A stretch of DNA of 64,000 bases from Sphingobium fluviale (GTDB lineage Bacteria > Pseudomonadota > Alphaproteobacteria > Sphingomonadales > Sphingomonadaceae): assembly GCF_004122115.1 (NCBI RefSeq), contig NZ_SBKP01000011.1:1-64000 (forward strand), read 5' to 3'. Made by a program: the position numbers and the translations under genes. This document shows, in pieces, positions 16,969-25,583 of this stretch. Each line of letters opens with the position of its first letter. Position 1 is the stretch's first letter. Below the pieces are notes generated by a model, which searched no databases, was not told the origin of the DNA, and was given only the letters and a program-made list of their open reading frames with translations.

Positions 16969-18396
16969 TCACTCCCCCAGCACCCAGCTGTCCTTGGTGC
17001 CGCCGCCCTGGCTGGAGTTCACCACCAGCGAGCCTTTCTTGAGCGCCACGCGGGTCAAGCCACCGGGCGTGATGTCGATCCGCTCTGGCGAGACGAGCAC
17101 GAACGGGCGCAGGTCGACATGCCGGGGCGCCAGTCCCTTTTTGGTTAGGATCGGCACGGTCGAGAGCGCAAGCGTCGGCTGCGCGATATATTTGGCGGGC
17201 GCGCGTTTGAGCTTGGCCGCAAAGTCCGCCAGCTCGCGTTTGCTCGCCGCCGGGCCAACCAGCATGCCATAGCCGCCAGAGCCATGGACCTCCTTCACCA
17301 CCAGCTCGGCGAGATGCTCCAGCACATATTTCAGCGAGTCCGGCTCGGAGCAGCGCCACGTCGGCACGTTCTGGAGCAGTGGCTCCTCGCCTGTGTAAAA
17401 GCGCACGATATCGGGAACATAGCTGTAGATCGCCTTGTCATCGACAATGCCCGCGCCCGGCGCATTGGCGATCGTGATGCCGCCCGCGAGGTAGATGTCC
17501 ATGATGCCGGGCACACCCAGCGCCGAATCCGGCAGGAACGACATCGGATCGAGATAGTCATCATCCAGTCTGCGATAGAGGACATCAATCGGCTGATAGC
17601 CCTGCGTCGTGCGCATCGCGACCCGGCCATTGACGATGCGCAGATCATGCCCCTCGACCAGCTCCGCCCCCATCTGGTCCGCCAGAAACGCATGCTCGAA
17701 ATAGGCGCTGTTGTAGATACCCGGCGTCAGCACCGCGACGACTGGGTCGCCCTTGCACGCTGGCGGCGCGCAGGCGGAGAGCGAACGGCGCAGGCGCTTT
17801 GGGTAATCGGACACCTCGCGCACCTTCATCTGCGTGAACAGTTCGGGGAACATGCGCATCATCGTCTCACGATTTTCGAGCATGTAGGATACGCCCGACG
17901 GCGTGCGCGCATTGTCCTCCAGCGCGTAAAACTCGTTCGGCCCGGTGCGCACCAGATCGACGCCGACAATATGGCTATAGACCCCACCGGGTGGCGTGAA
18001 ACCCACCATCCGGTCGAGGAAGGCGCTGTTGGTGCTCACCATATGCTCCGGCAGGCGGCCCGCCCGCACGATTTCCTGCCTGTGATAAATGTCATGCAGA
18101 AAGGCGTTCATCGCCCGCACCCGCTGCTCTATCCCGCGCGAAAGCCGTGCCCATTCGGCGGCGGCGATGATGCGCGGCACGATATCGAACGGGATCAGCC
18201 GCTCCTCGGCCTCCTCCTGCCCATAGACGGCAAATGTAATGCCGGTCTTGCGAAACAGGTCTTCAGCCTCATAGGCCTTTTTCAGCAGCTTGGCCGGCTC
18301 CTGCTGGGCCAGCCATTCGCCATAGGCAGTAAACGGGGGGTGAGGCTGTCCGGCCTCGTCATACATCTCGTCGAAGAAACTTTTATCCGTCCCCAT
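16969..18396 (-). CDS. Circularly permuted ATP-grasp protein of the Anbu cluster
   Basis: A 475-residue protein of COG2308, a circularly permuted ATP-grasp of the glutathionylspermidine-synthase-related class. Motifs include MYDEAGQPHPPFTAYGEWL at the N terminus, GVDLVRTGPNEFYALEDNARTPSGVSYMLENRE (ATP/metal-binding) in the middle, and KEVHGSGGYGMLVGPAAS and DLRPFVLVSP in the second half. The family is thought to ligate peptides or amines by an acyl-phosphate route. It is the first gene of the four-gene Anbu operon, so the promoter should lie in 18397-18465. Confidence 0.93.
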   Translation of the reverse strand: MGTDKSFFDEMYDEAGQPHPPFTAYGEWLAQQEPAKLLKKAYEAEDLFRKTGITFAVYGQEEAEERLIPFDIVPRIIAAAEWARLSRGIEQRVRAMNAFLHDIYHRQEIVRAGRLPEHMVSTNSAFLDRMVGFTPPGGVYSHIVGVDLVRTGPNEFYALEDNARTPSGVSYMLENRETMMRMFPELFTQMKVREVSDYPKRLRRSLSACAPPACKGDPVVAVLTPGIYNSAYFEHAFLADQMGAELVEGHDLRIVNGRVAMRTTQGYQPIDVLYRRLDDDYLDPMSFLPDSALGVPGIMDIYLAGGITIANAPGAGIVDDKAIYSYVPDIVRFYTGEEPLLQNVPTWRCSEPDSLKYVLEHLAELVVKEVHGSGGYGMLVGPAASKRELADFAAKLKRAPAKYIAQPTLALSTVPILTKKGLAPRHVDLRPFVLVSPERIDITPGGLTRVALKKGSLVVNSSQGGGTKDSWVLGE

Positions 18397-18465
18397 GCGC
18401 GCATGATGTCGCGCGATTCGCCGCTTGGCAAGAATTATGTTGCAAGTGCGAAATGATCCTGCCGA

Positions 18466-19368
18466 TCAGGCGAGATCTATGACCTCGACCGCCGGAAGCG
18501 AGGGCGGCGCCCCCAGATATTGCTCTGGCCAGTGTGCGAAGGGCCGCACAGCGCCCGCCTCGCGCCATTGATCGACCTTGGCGCAATCCACGGCGCCATA
18601 GGTCCAGCCGCTTGCACCCTCCTCACCCAGACTGAGCACACCATCGTCAGGGGTATTGAGCACGGGCGGCCCATAGAGCGCTGCCAGTCCGTAATTCTCA
18701 TCCACTGCCGGGGACCACGGCGCCATGCCCACGGTCGGCGCCTGCGCGACATGAATCTGGTTTTCCAGCGCGCGAGCCTGCGCGCCTATCCGCACGCGCC
18801 AATAGCCCTGCATGCTGTCCGTGCAGGAGGGGGTAAGGATCAGCCGCGCCCCTGCCTCTGCCTGCGCCCGCGCAATCAGCGGGAACTCGACATCATAGCA
18901 GATCGAAACGCCGATAACGCCGAGCGCGGTGTGGAACACACGCAGATGATCGCCCCCGCTGATGCCCCATTGCTCCCGCTCGAACCGGGTCATCACGATC
19001 TTGTCCTGATAGCCACTGCGGCCATTGGGCGCGAACAGGCGCGCCCGGTTGACGATGCGGCCGTCATCGAGCGCGACCGGCCTGCTGGCGCCGAGGATAT
19101 GCACCTGATGCGTTGCCGCAAGCGCCGCGTGATGCGCATCCATCGCCTCGCCCGCGTCCATCACGGTGCGCAGGCTGGCATGCAGGTCGCCCATCGTCGC
19201 CGGGGCGCTCGCCGCGATTTCCATCGAGCCATATTCGGGAAACACCAACAGCGCCGCCCCACCCTGCACCGCTTCCCCTACCCAACGTCCAATCTTTTCC
19301 TGCCAAGCATCAAGGCTCGCCATTGGCTCGATCGGATATTGCGCGCAGGCGATGCGAAAGCCGCTCAC
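18466..19368 (-). CDS. Carbon-nitrogen hydrolase (nitrilase superfamily)
   Basis: A 300-residue amidase-like enzyme with the nitrilase triad: Glu in LLVFPEYGSME, Lys in GYQDKIVMTRFE, and Cys in GVSICYDVEFPLIARAQ. The start is a GTG at 19368 (VSGFRIACAQYPIEPM), overlapping the stop of the upstream acetyltransferase as GTGA; a longer reading from 19443 would overlap that gene by 79 bases. It resembles amidohydrolases fused or paired with GNAT acetyltransferases (ribosomal-protein-like RimI plus nitrilase), which matches the gene order here. The substrate is unknown. It is the last gene of a three-gene operon. Confidence 0.9.
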   Translation of the reverse strand: MSGFRIACAQYPIEPMASLDAWQEKIGRWVGEAVQGGAALLVFPEYGSMEIAASAPATMGDLHASLRTVMDAGEAMDAHHAALAATHQVHILGASRPVALDDGRIVNRARLFAPNGRSGYQDKIVMTRFEREQWGISGGDHLRVFHTALGVIGVSICYDVEFPLIARAQAEAGARLILTPSCTDSMQGYWRVRIGAQARALENQIHVAQAPTVGMAPWSPAVDENYGLAALYGPPVLNTPDDGVLSLGEEGASGWTYGAVDCAKVDQWREAGAVRPFAHWPEQYLGAPPSLPAVEVIDLA

Positions 19369-19955
19369 AGGTCGCGCATCCAGAACTGCATCGGGTGTGC
19401 CGTCTCGCCCGGCTGATCGATATCCTTCCAGTCGAAGCTGCATGTCAGGCCATCGACCGGGGCATAGCCCCGCGCGCGCCAGAAGGGGTGCAGATCCCGC
19501 GCGTCAACGGGACGCAGCGGGTGGTCCTGCGGGCGCAGCACCGCGCAAAATGTCGCCGCCTTGGCTCCCGCCGCCCGCGCCGCCGCCTCACGCGCATCGA
19601 AAAAGCCGTGGCCGATGCCAAGGCCGCGAAACCCGCTCTTCAGCACCGACTCGCCGAAATAGAACAGGCTGCCTGTATCAAAGCCCCGCTGCTCGAATGG
19701 CGCGCGAAATTCCGCCTTCTGCCCGGCCATCGGAGAGGCGGTGGCGGCGCCCACAATCGCGCCACCCACTTCCGCCACCACCAGCACCGATCCCGCCTCG
19801 GCCATGAACTCGGTCAGATAGTCCGCCTCATAGTCTTCCGTGCCGTCATAGAGATAGGGCCAATCACGGAACACCTCGATCCTCAGGGCCGCCAGTGCAG
19901 GCAAAGCCGCCTGCCGCTCGGCCGCATCGGTCAGGGTGCGGATCACCGCCTTCAT
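19365..19955 (-). CDS. GNAT family N-acetyltransferase
   Basis: A 196-residue GNAT-fold protein. RIEVFRDWPYLYDGTEDYEADYL near the N terminus, then VLVVAEVGGAIVGAATASPM, and the acetyl-CoA pyrophosphate loop FRGLGIGHGFFDAREAAARAAG, are as expected. The C-terminal part has LHPFWRARGYAPVDGLTCSF. It overlaps the upstream NTF2-like gene by four bases (ATGA) and the downstream nitrilase by four bases (GTGA), so all three are probably translated together. The acceptor substrate is unknown; pairing with a nitrilase is a recurrent arrangement. Confidence 0.9.
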   Translation of the reverse strand: MKAVIRTLTDAAERQAALPALAALRIEVFRDWPYLYDGTEDYEADYLTEFMAEAGSVLVVAEVGGAIVGAATASPMAGQKAEFRAPFEQRGFDTGSLFYFGESVLKSGFRGLGIGHGFFDAREAAARAAGAKAATFCAVLRPQDHPLRPVDARDLHPFWRARGYAPVDGLTCSFDWKDIDQPGETAHPMQFWMRDL

Positions 19956-20365
19956 GAAACCTGCGCGATCCAGTCGGCAAGATTGTAATAAACGGAAACG
20001 CGGGCGATCAGCCCGTCGCGCACCTCGAAAAACGCGCCGGCGGGCAGCACATAGCTCTGCCCATGCGCGGGCGGCAGGCCTTCGTCTGCTTGTCTGTAAA
20101 CCCCATGCACCACAAACTCGGCGGCAGCGCGCGCGCCATCCGCGCTGGTCAGCAGCACGATGTCCTTGAGCTGCTCGGCATAGGCGGTGTCCATCCGCCC
20201 AAGGAAGGTGCGAAAGGCATCCTTGCCAACCTGCCGCTCGCCCTGGTTGATGTCATGCGCCACATCATCCGCGAGGCAGCCCAGCATCGCCTCATGATCG
20301 CCCGCGTTAAATGCGGCGTAATAGCGGGCAAGCAGGGCTTCGGTCTGGTCGCGGCTGGTAGGCAT
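19952..20365 (-). CDS. NTF2/ketosteroid-isomerase-like protein
   Basis: This 137-residue protein has the SnoaL/NTF2 cone fold pattern: LLARYYAAFNAGDHEAMLGCLADDVAHDINQGE at the N terminus, FRTFLGRMD, then alternating strands ending FFEVRDGLIARVSVYYNLADWI. It belongs to the group annotated as ketosteroid isomerase-related. Enzymatic or binding function is not known. It is the first gene of the overlapping NTF2-GNAT-nitrilase operon and starts 23 bases downstream of the tRNA gene, on the same strand. Confidence 0.85.
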   Translation of the reverse strand: MPTSRDQTEALLARYYAAFNAGDHEAMLGCLADDVAHDINQGERQVGKDAFRTFLGRMDTAYAEQLKDIVLLTSADGARAAAEFVVHGVYRQADEGLPPAHGQSYVLPAGAFFEVRDGLIARVSVYYNLADWIAQVS

Positions 20366-20387
20366 CGTCTCTCGCTCATCGGGAAAA

Positions 20388-20464
20388 TGGTGGGCCCGGC
20401 AGGACTCGAACCCGCGACCTAGCCGTTATGAGCGGCCAGCTCTAACCAACTGAGCTACAGGCCC
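20388..20464 (-). tRNA. tRNA with CAT anticodon, probably tRNA-Ile2
   Basis: A full cloverleaf with encoded CCA. The acceptor GGGCCTG pairs with CGGGCCC, the anticodon stem GGCCG/CGGCT encloses CTCATAA (anticodon CAT), and the T loop is TTCGAGT. CAT can mean initiator Met, elongator Met or Ile2 (lysidine-modified). C4-G69 and C5-G68 in the acceptor stem are recognition features of TilS in E. coli and favour Ile2. Elongator Met is the alternative. Confidence 0.85.
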
Positions 20465-20508
20465 CACCTGACGCGGGGGATTAGCCGCCGCCATGCGCGA
20501 AGGCAAGC

Positions 20509-21528
20509 CTATCTTGGCCCGCATGCCGCAAGAACATCGCCCAGCGCGGCTGGGGTCACTCCGCGCCGCGCCAGATGAAGCAGCACGCTGTCCCACCAGC
20601 GATAAAATGCAGCAAGGTCCGCCTGCGTGCGCACATAAGGCGTGTTGCCCGGTGCCAAAGTGGGCGAGTGAAAGCTGAACAGCAACAGGCGCGCACCTTC
20701 CGAGAGCAGCGCATCTATGCCGCGCGCGGTTTCCTCGGCGCTCACCCCTTCGGGCGTCAGCGGTATGCGCTCCAACAGGCGTGCGCGGGATAGCACTCCC
20801 GCCGCCAGCCCGCCGCGCTCGATCATGGACTGAAGCCTGCCCCCCATCCGCCCCAATGGCCCTGCCCATGCTGTGGAAAGCGGCAGCTCGATCAGCGCCC
20901 TGCCCGGCCCCGCGCGCCACGGCTTTACCGGCAGCCCGGAGAAATCCGGCCCCGCCTGCGCGCTGTAATCGAAGCGGCTGCGCACCGAGGTATCGAGCCG
21001 GAAGCCGAGATCGGCAAGAATCCGCCCCGTGTTCGGCCCCACCCCATAACGCCCCGCGCGAAACGCCAGCGGCGCGCGGCCTGTGACCTCGGTAATGCGA
21101 TCCCTCAGCAGTGCGATCTTCGCCCGCTCCAGCGCTTCTGGCAGATTGCCCGCAAAGCTGTGCGCGACGCTCACCACCTCCTCATGCGGCGGATTGACCC
21201 AGGGGTGGCAATGCGCGCCGACATCGGCCTCGCCGTTCGCCTGCCACTCGCCCAGCATAGGCCCGGCCTCTGCGTCGTCGATTACCGGATAATCCGTGAC
21301 ATAAAGCGGCTTCACCCCCGCCGACTTGAAATAGTCCTGCCCGCGCCGCATCGGTTCGCAAATCGTGACCGAGCGGCTTTCCCGATTGAACGGCGCGCCC
21401 CAGTCAAACTCTTCTTCGGTATCGACCACCAGCATGAAGCGCGTGCCGAAATCAGGCGGCAAGGCGATACAATCCTCCGGCGCGGGCGGCGCGCGCAGAT
21501 CATCTGGCAGGAGGGCGGATGCGCTCAT
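20509..21528 (-). CDS. Polysaccharide deacetylase-like protein (WalW type)
   Basis: A 339-residue protein with NodB-like features: the metal-binding Asp region FMLVVDTEEEFDWGAPF, a paired-His motif VGAHCHPWVNPPHEEVV, and FRAGRYGVGPNTGRIL. A C-terminal LLLFSFHSPTLAPGNTPYVR supplies the last conserved His. Such WalW-family proteins sit with glycan biosynthesis genes in sphingomonads. No signal peptide is seen, so it may be cytoplasmic or act on lipid-linked glycans at the inner face. The next gene upstream on the same strand is a sensor kinase, but the 48-base gap gives no clear coupling. Confidence 0.82.
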   Translation of the reverse strand: MSASALLPDDLRAPPAPEDCIALPPDFGTRFMLVVDTEEEFDWGAPFNRESRSVTICEPMRRGQDYFKSAGVKPLYVTDYPVIDDAEAGPMLGEWQANGEADVGAHCHPWVNPPHEEVVSVAHSFAGNLPEALERAKIALLRDRITEVTGRAPLAFRAGRYGVGPNTGRILADLGFRLDTSVRSRFDYSAQAGPDFSGLPVKPWRAGPGRALIELPLSTAWAGPLGRMGGRLQSMIERGGLAAGVLSRARLLERIPLTPEGVSAEETARGIDALLSEGARLLLFSFHSPTLAPGNTPYVRTQADLAAFYRWWDSVLLHLARRGVTPAALGDVLAACGPR

Positions 21529-21576
21529 ACCCGATCGCCTATAGCATAATTCTTGCGATTGGCTTGATAGCGTCGC

Positions 21577-23322
21577 TCAGGCCGGGCCGACATCTGCCAT
21601 TGCGTCGCCCTGCGCCACCGGCATTTCAAGCAATATGCGCTCCGCCTCTATGCGCAGCGCGCAATCCTGCGCCTGCGCCAGGCTGCGCACCAGCCGCATC
21701 GAGAAGCCGAGGCCAAGCAACGGTGCATCGGGCCAGTCTCCGTCCGATCCATAGCCGGGATCGAGCAGTTCGTGCTCATCCAGCCCCTTCAGCCGCGCGG
21801 GCCGGTCAAAGCCGAGGACCAGCCTGCCGCCCGCGCCATCCGGCTGAAACCACAGCGCGCCCTGCACCGGCTCCTCGCCCTGCGTCAGCGGCATCAGCGT
21901 GCGCACCAGATGCTGGATCATGCGCTCTGCCTGCACCGGCTCGATATAGGCGCACGGCAGATCGGCCGAGGCGGCGATGCGCAGGCGCGATGCCCCCTCG
22001 TTTTCAAACAGCGCGGTGGCCTGATCGACCAGCGCCCCCACATCGACGGCGCTGCGTTCGGCTGCGGCCGAGCCATCTCCATCATGGGCGGCGGCGGCGC
22101 GGGCAGCGGCGTCTATTTCTTCGAACGCAGCGAGCAGACGGCGCGCATCGGAGAGGATATTGCCCGCCATCTCGCGATAATGCACGCCCGCCGGGCCAAA
22201 GAGCTGCTGCTCGATGATCTCGGCAAAGCCCAGAATGGCGTTCAGCGGCGTGCGCAGTTCATGAATCAGCTGCCGCACCGAATCGAGCGAGGGCTGCGGT
22301 GCCGCAACGGGCGCAGCACCAGAGGCAGTATGCGGGATCTCGTGCACCAGTGGCCGCCGCGCCTGCCCGCGATAGCCCTGAAAGCGCCCCGACGCAGGAT
22401 CGAAGAACGGCACGGCAGACAGGCGCCACTCGCCTTCATAAAGCCCCTCTCCTATGAAGAATCGACCATGCTGAAAGCTGCTGCGCCGGGCAAAGGCGCC
22501 GGCGACATGGCCATCCGGCCCGGTTTCGCCCGGCAGCGCGATCTGCGCGATAGACAGGCCCACCAGTGCCGGGCGCGAAGCATCCCCCACCCAGATGAGC
22601 GTGCCTTCCGCATCCGTCTCAAACGGAAAAATGCGCAGCGCCGCCTGCTCGCTCGCCCGCTGATCTGGCTCAGCGGGCGTCCCGATGGCCCTTAGCCTGC
22701 CGGTGCTGGTAAACCGCTCAATCCGCTCGACCAGCTGGCGGATCTGGCTGCGCTCGCCCTCCTGCCCGGTCGGCTGGGGCGTATCGAGCACCAGCTCCTG
22801 CCCCAGATCGGCCACGCCCGCCGAGCCGAGATCGTTCGATACGACAGCCGCGCCATTATCGCCCAGCACAAGGTCGGTCGGCCCAAAGGCATCGAGCGCG
22901 CGCCGTGTCTCCGGCCCCATGTCGCGCCGCCCACGCAGCACGCCGCGCGCCGTCGGACCAAGGCGGGAGAGCAGCACCGGCCACATCGCATCGGGCAGGC
23001 GCGCGCGCGCCAGCGCGGCGACGCAAACCGCCGGGCGGTCGGTCGCGAAAAACTCCACCAGCGCGGGCGAGCGCAACCGGCTGCCCAGCTCCACCACGCT
23101 GGCGATGCGCTGTGCCTCGCTCAGCTCCGAACGCAGATCATGCAGCCGCGCCACCAGCGCGGCGCGGTCTTCCTGCCGCAGCATAATCTTGCCCGCCTGA
23201 TCGTGCTGGGCCAGCATATCGACGCACTGGCGCCACAGGCTCCCGGCGGCGGTGCCGGTCCTGTCTTCCACCGCAAGGATGGTCTGCGTCAGATCGTTGA
23301 AACGCACTGCCAAGGTCTCCAT
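21577..23322 (-). CDS. Sensor histidine kinase with degenerate ATPase domain
   Basis: A 581-residue protein. Residues 1-200 form an Arg/Leu-rich helical region without transmembrane segments. The middle has a PAS-like part (ALRIFPFETDAEGTLIWVGDASRPALVG). A HisKA domain follows, with phospho-acceptor His354 in LIHELRTPLNAILGFAEIIEQ. The C terminus is HATPase-like, but the N box reads RMIQHLVRTLMPL without the usual Asn residues; a G-box remnant LGLGFSMRLVRSLAQ is present. It is cytoplasmic by appearance and may act as a phosphotransfer or pseudokinase protein. No response regulator lies nearby. ATG 23322 gives a full-length reading. Confidence 0.78.
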   Translation of the reverse strand: METLAVRFNDLTQTILAVEDRTGTAAGSLWRQCVDMLAQHDQAGKIMLRQEDRAALVARLHDLRSELSEAQRIASVVELGSRLRSPALVEFFATDRPAVCVAALARARLPDAMWPVLLSRLGPTARGVLRGRRDMGPETRRALDAFGPTDLVLGDNGAAVVSNDLGSAGVADLGQELVLDTPQPTGQEGERSQIRQLVERIERFTSTGRLRAIGTPAEPDQRASEQAALRIFPFETDAEGTLIWVGDASRPALVGLSIAQIALPGETGPDGHVAGAFARRSSFQHGRFFIGEGLYEGEWRLSAVPFFDPASGRFQGYRGQARRPLVHEIPHTASGAAPVAAPQPSLDSVRQLIHELRTPLNAILGFAEIIEQQLFGPAGVHYREMAGNILSDARRLLAAFEEIDAAARAAAAHDGDGSAAAERSAVDVGALVDQATALFENEGASRLRIAASADLPCAYIEPVQAERMIQHLVRTLMPLTQGEEPVQGALWFQPDGAGGRLVLGFDRPARLKGLDEHELLDPGYGSDGDWPDAPLLGLGFSMRLVRSLAQAQDCALRIEAERILLEMPVAQGDAMADVGPA

Positions 23323-23487
23323 CGCCCCCCAAGGTGAATCCCTCGCTAAGCCTTTTCGGGCTTATTGACTTCGGCGTCAAAGGGAAAGGGCAGTTCAGGG
23401 TTAAAATCAATCCGTCGCATTGTGGGACGGTTGCAAAGACGGGGAATATTATTATCGTGCTGCCAATCAACCGATAAGGAAATTACC

Positions 23488-23964
23488 GTGACCGCCGGCT
23501 CCAGGCTCGACGAAACCGATTTTGCGATCCTCGCCCTGCTCCAGCAGGATGGGAGGATGACCAACATCGAGCTGGCGACCAGCGTCGGCCTCACCGCCCC
23601 GCCCTGCCTGCGCCGGGTGAAGGCGCTGGAGCAGAGGGGCGTCATCCGCTCTTATCATGCCGATCTTGATGCCGCCGCGCTGGGCTATGGCATCACCGTG
23701 TTCGCGATGGTCAGCCTCAAGAGCCAGGCAGAGGCAGACCTGCGCGCGTTCGAGGATCATGTCGCCGCGCTGCCACAGGTGCGCGAATGTCATATGCTCA
23801 ACGGCGAGATAGATTTCATGCTCAAGGTGGTGGCGCGCGATCTGCAAGGCTTTCAGAGCTTCCTCACCGCGCATCTCACCTCCGCGCCCAATGTCGCGAG
23901 CGTCAAGACCTCGCTGACGATCCGCACGTCGAAAAGCCTGCCGGGCGTACCGATAGATCGCTAA
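23488..23964 (+). CDS. Lrp/AsnC family transcriptional regulator
   Basis: A 158-residue regulator. The N-terminal winged helix-turn-helix reads LDETDFAILALLQQDGRMTNIELATSVGLTAPPCLRRVKALEQRGVI. The C-terminal RAM ligand domain includes VRECHMLNGEIDFMLKVVARDLQGFQSFL. These proteins assemble as dimers or octamers and respond to amino acids. The start is GTG 23488 (VTAGSRLDETD) with AAGGA eight bases upstream; a reading from 23365 would add an implausible basic leader. It is divergent from the sensor kinase gene and could regulate it or itself, but no operator was identified. Confidence 0.93.
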   Translation: MTAGSRLDETDFAILALLQQDGRMTNIELATSVGLTAPPCLRRVKALEQRGVIRSYHADLDAAALGYGITVFAMVSLKSQAEADLRAFEDHVAALPQVRECHMLNGEIDFMLKVVARDLQGFQSFLTAHLTSAPNVASVKTSLTIRTSKSLPGVPIDR

Positions 23965-23970
23965 TAGAAA

Positions 23971-23998
23971 AGGGCGGCAGGATCGCTCCCGCCGCCCT
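23971..23998. terminator. Bidirectional terminator
   Basis: AGGGCGGC (23971-23978) pairs with GCCGCCCT (23991-23998) between two convergent genes. On the reverse strand the stem is followed by TTTTC, and on the forward strand by GTTTC. It is a good intrinsic terminator for the TPR gene and an adequate one for the Lrp gene. Confidence 0.75.
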
Positions 23999-24021
23999 GT
24001 TTCGGTTGCAGTCGACAATCC

Positions 24022-25299
24022 CTATGCGGCAGGGGCGCGGCTCAGCCATTTCAGCCAGTATTGCGCAATTGCGCCGCGCGCGCCGCCCGTCACCTTGGCG
24101 AAGCTCGCCTTGGCCGCTTCGATGTTGCCCGCGCGCGCCTGCACGATGCCGAGGCGGGTGTTGACCTCAGCCGCATCAACGCCGCCTTTTTGCAGCGCCA
24201 TTTCATAAAGGCTGATCGCCTTGGCGTTGTCGCCATAGCCCATATAGGCATCAGCCGTAGCGGCCGCGATCTTGCCGGTGGCAGACTTGGCGGAATCGGC
24301 CGCGGCGGCGCCAAGCGTCGCCTTATCGCCAGCGATCTTGCCCGTGGCTACGGTGTAGTTTTCCACGCCATCTACCGAGGTCAGGTAGAAGTTGCTGCGT
24401 GCGTCGCGGGTGGTGCGGCCCGTCTCGATCACGGATTTCACTTCGCCATAAATCCCGCCCTTGAAGGCCATTTCGGCATATTCGAGGAAGTCCCCCTTCA
24501 CCGCAAGGCCGCCGGAATATTGCATCAGCCTGAGCAGATCCAGATTCTCGCGATTGCTCATCGTCGGGTTGTCACGCTGAAAGATGCGCAGCACGGTGCG
24601 CAGGTTGTCGCCAGACGGCTTGGCCTCATAGGCCATTGCCGCCCACTCGGTGATTTGTGGCAGATTGGCGTTCGAGGCCTGCTGCACGCCGACCTGATAC
24701 CATTGCGGATCGACGGTCATCCCCGCGGCCTTGCGCGCCTCTATGCCCTTTTTGAAATAGTCCAGCCCACGCGCGACTTCGGCAGGGTTGCGGTTCGCTT
24801 TGCCCCATATCGCCTGAGCCATGATGATATTGGTTTCCTCAGGCTTGTAGCCCAGCGCCAGTGCCTTTTCGGCATAGCTGATCGCGGTGCCATAATCCTT
24901 GGCATCTTGGGCACGGCTCGCGAGAATTGCACTGAACTGACCCTGCTGTTCGACAGGCGTGAAGCCGGATTCCAGCATGCCCTTCAGTGCCTCACCCTGC
25001 ATCGCGCCGTCGTTGGCCAGGATGCTGAGGTTGAGCTTCATGGAATTGAGGTAATAGGCGTCATCCGGTGTCTTGGCGGCAGCCTGCGCGACGGGCAACG
25101 CGGCCTGCGCGGCGGCGACATCCTTCTTGTTGATCGCCTCCTGAAGCTTTTGCACCGGGCCGATGAACCCCGCGCTCGGCTTTGCCTGAGGCGCTTTCGG
25201 CGCCTTTTCCTTGGCGATGGCGACAGGCGCGGATACGCCCAGCGATACCCCCCCCAGTGCCAGCATCAATCCCAGTGCGACCGGCGAAACTTTACGCAT
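24022..25299 (-). CDS. Secreted TPR-repeat protein
   Basis: A 425-residue protein with a signal peptide (MRKVSPVALGLMLALGGVSLGVSAPVAIA). The rest is helical with tetratricopeptide-like hairpins, such as YGTAISYAEKALALGYKPEETNIIMAQAIWGKANR and AKAISLYEMALQKGGVDAAEVNTRLGIVQARAGNIEAAKASF. It is probably periplasmic. TPR scaffolds mediate protein contacts; no enzymatic motif is visible. It stands alone between two convergent or divergent genes, with gyrA divergent 284 bases away. Function is unknown. Confidence 0.8.
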   Translation of the reverse strand: MRKVSPVALGLMLALGGVSLGVSAPVAIAKEKAPKAPQAKPSAGFIGPVQKLQEAINKKDVAAAQAALPVAQAAAKTPDDAYYLNSMKLNLSILANDGAMQGEALKGMLESGFTPVEQQGQFSAILASRAQDAKDYGTAISYAEKALALGYKPEETNIIMAQAIWGKANRNPAEVARGLDYFKKGIEARKAAGMTVDPQWYQVGVQQASNANLPQITEWAAMAYEAKPSGDNLRTVLRIFQRDNPTMSNRENLDLLRLMQYSGGLAVKGDFLEYAEMAFKGGIYGEVKSVIETGRTTRDARSNFYLTSVDGVENYTVATGKIAGDKATLGAAAADSAKSATGKIAAATADAYMGYGDNAKAISLYEMALQKGGVDAAEVNTRLGIVQARAGNIEAAKASFAKVTGGARGAIAQYWLKWLSRAPAA

Positions 25300-25583
25300 C
25301 CATTCTTCTCCTCTTGCGCCGGCAATATCCGGCGGAAAGCTCTGCCTTCACGCTGGCAGATACTGGCTGCAGCGTGAATGGCGGTTGAATGGCGGCTTGC
25401 ATAGCGAGCGCAAGAGCGCTTGTCATGCGTGGTGATGCGCTTTAACGCCGCCTTGCCTCGTTCCGTCGCCTGCCCCCTCGCGCGCGTACACGCGAGCGCA
25501 CGCGCGAGGGGTGACATAGCGTCCCGAACCGGCTAGGACGTGCCATCATTCTGTAACAGCCTCCAACCGAAAAGAGAGTCGCC
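25300..25583. other. Divergent intergenic region, TPR gene/gyrA
   Basis: These 284 bases separate the divergent TPR and gyrA genes and should hold both promoters. An alternating CG-rich stretch (GCGCGCGTACACGCGAGCG) lies near 25486-25504. I see no coding sequence and no clear -35/-10 pair. Confidence 0.5.

Noticed and set aside
15231-17042. Long forward frame across the transglutaminase and alpha-E genes
   Set aside because: Crosses two real genes on the other strand and has shadow composition.
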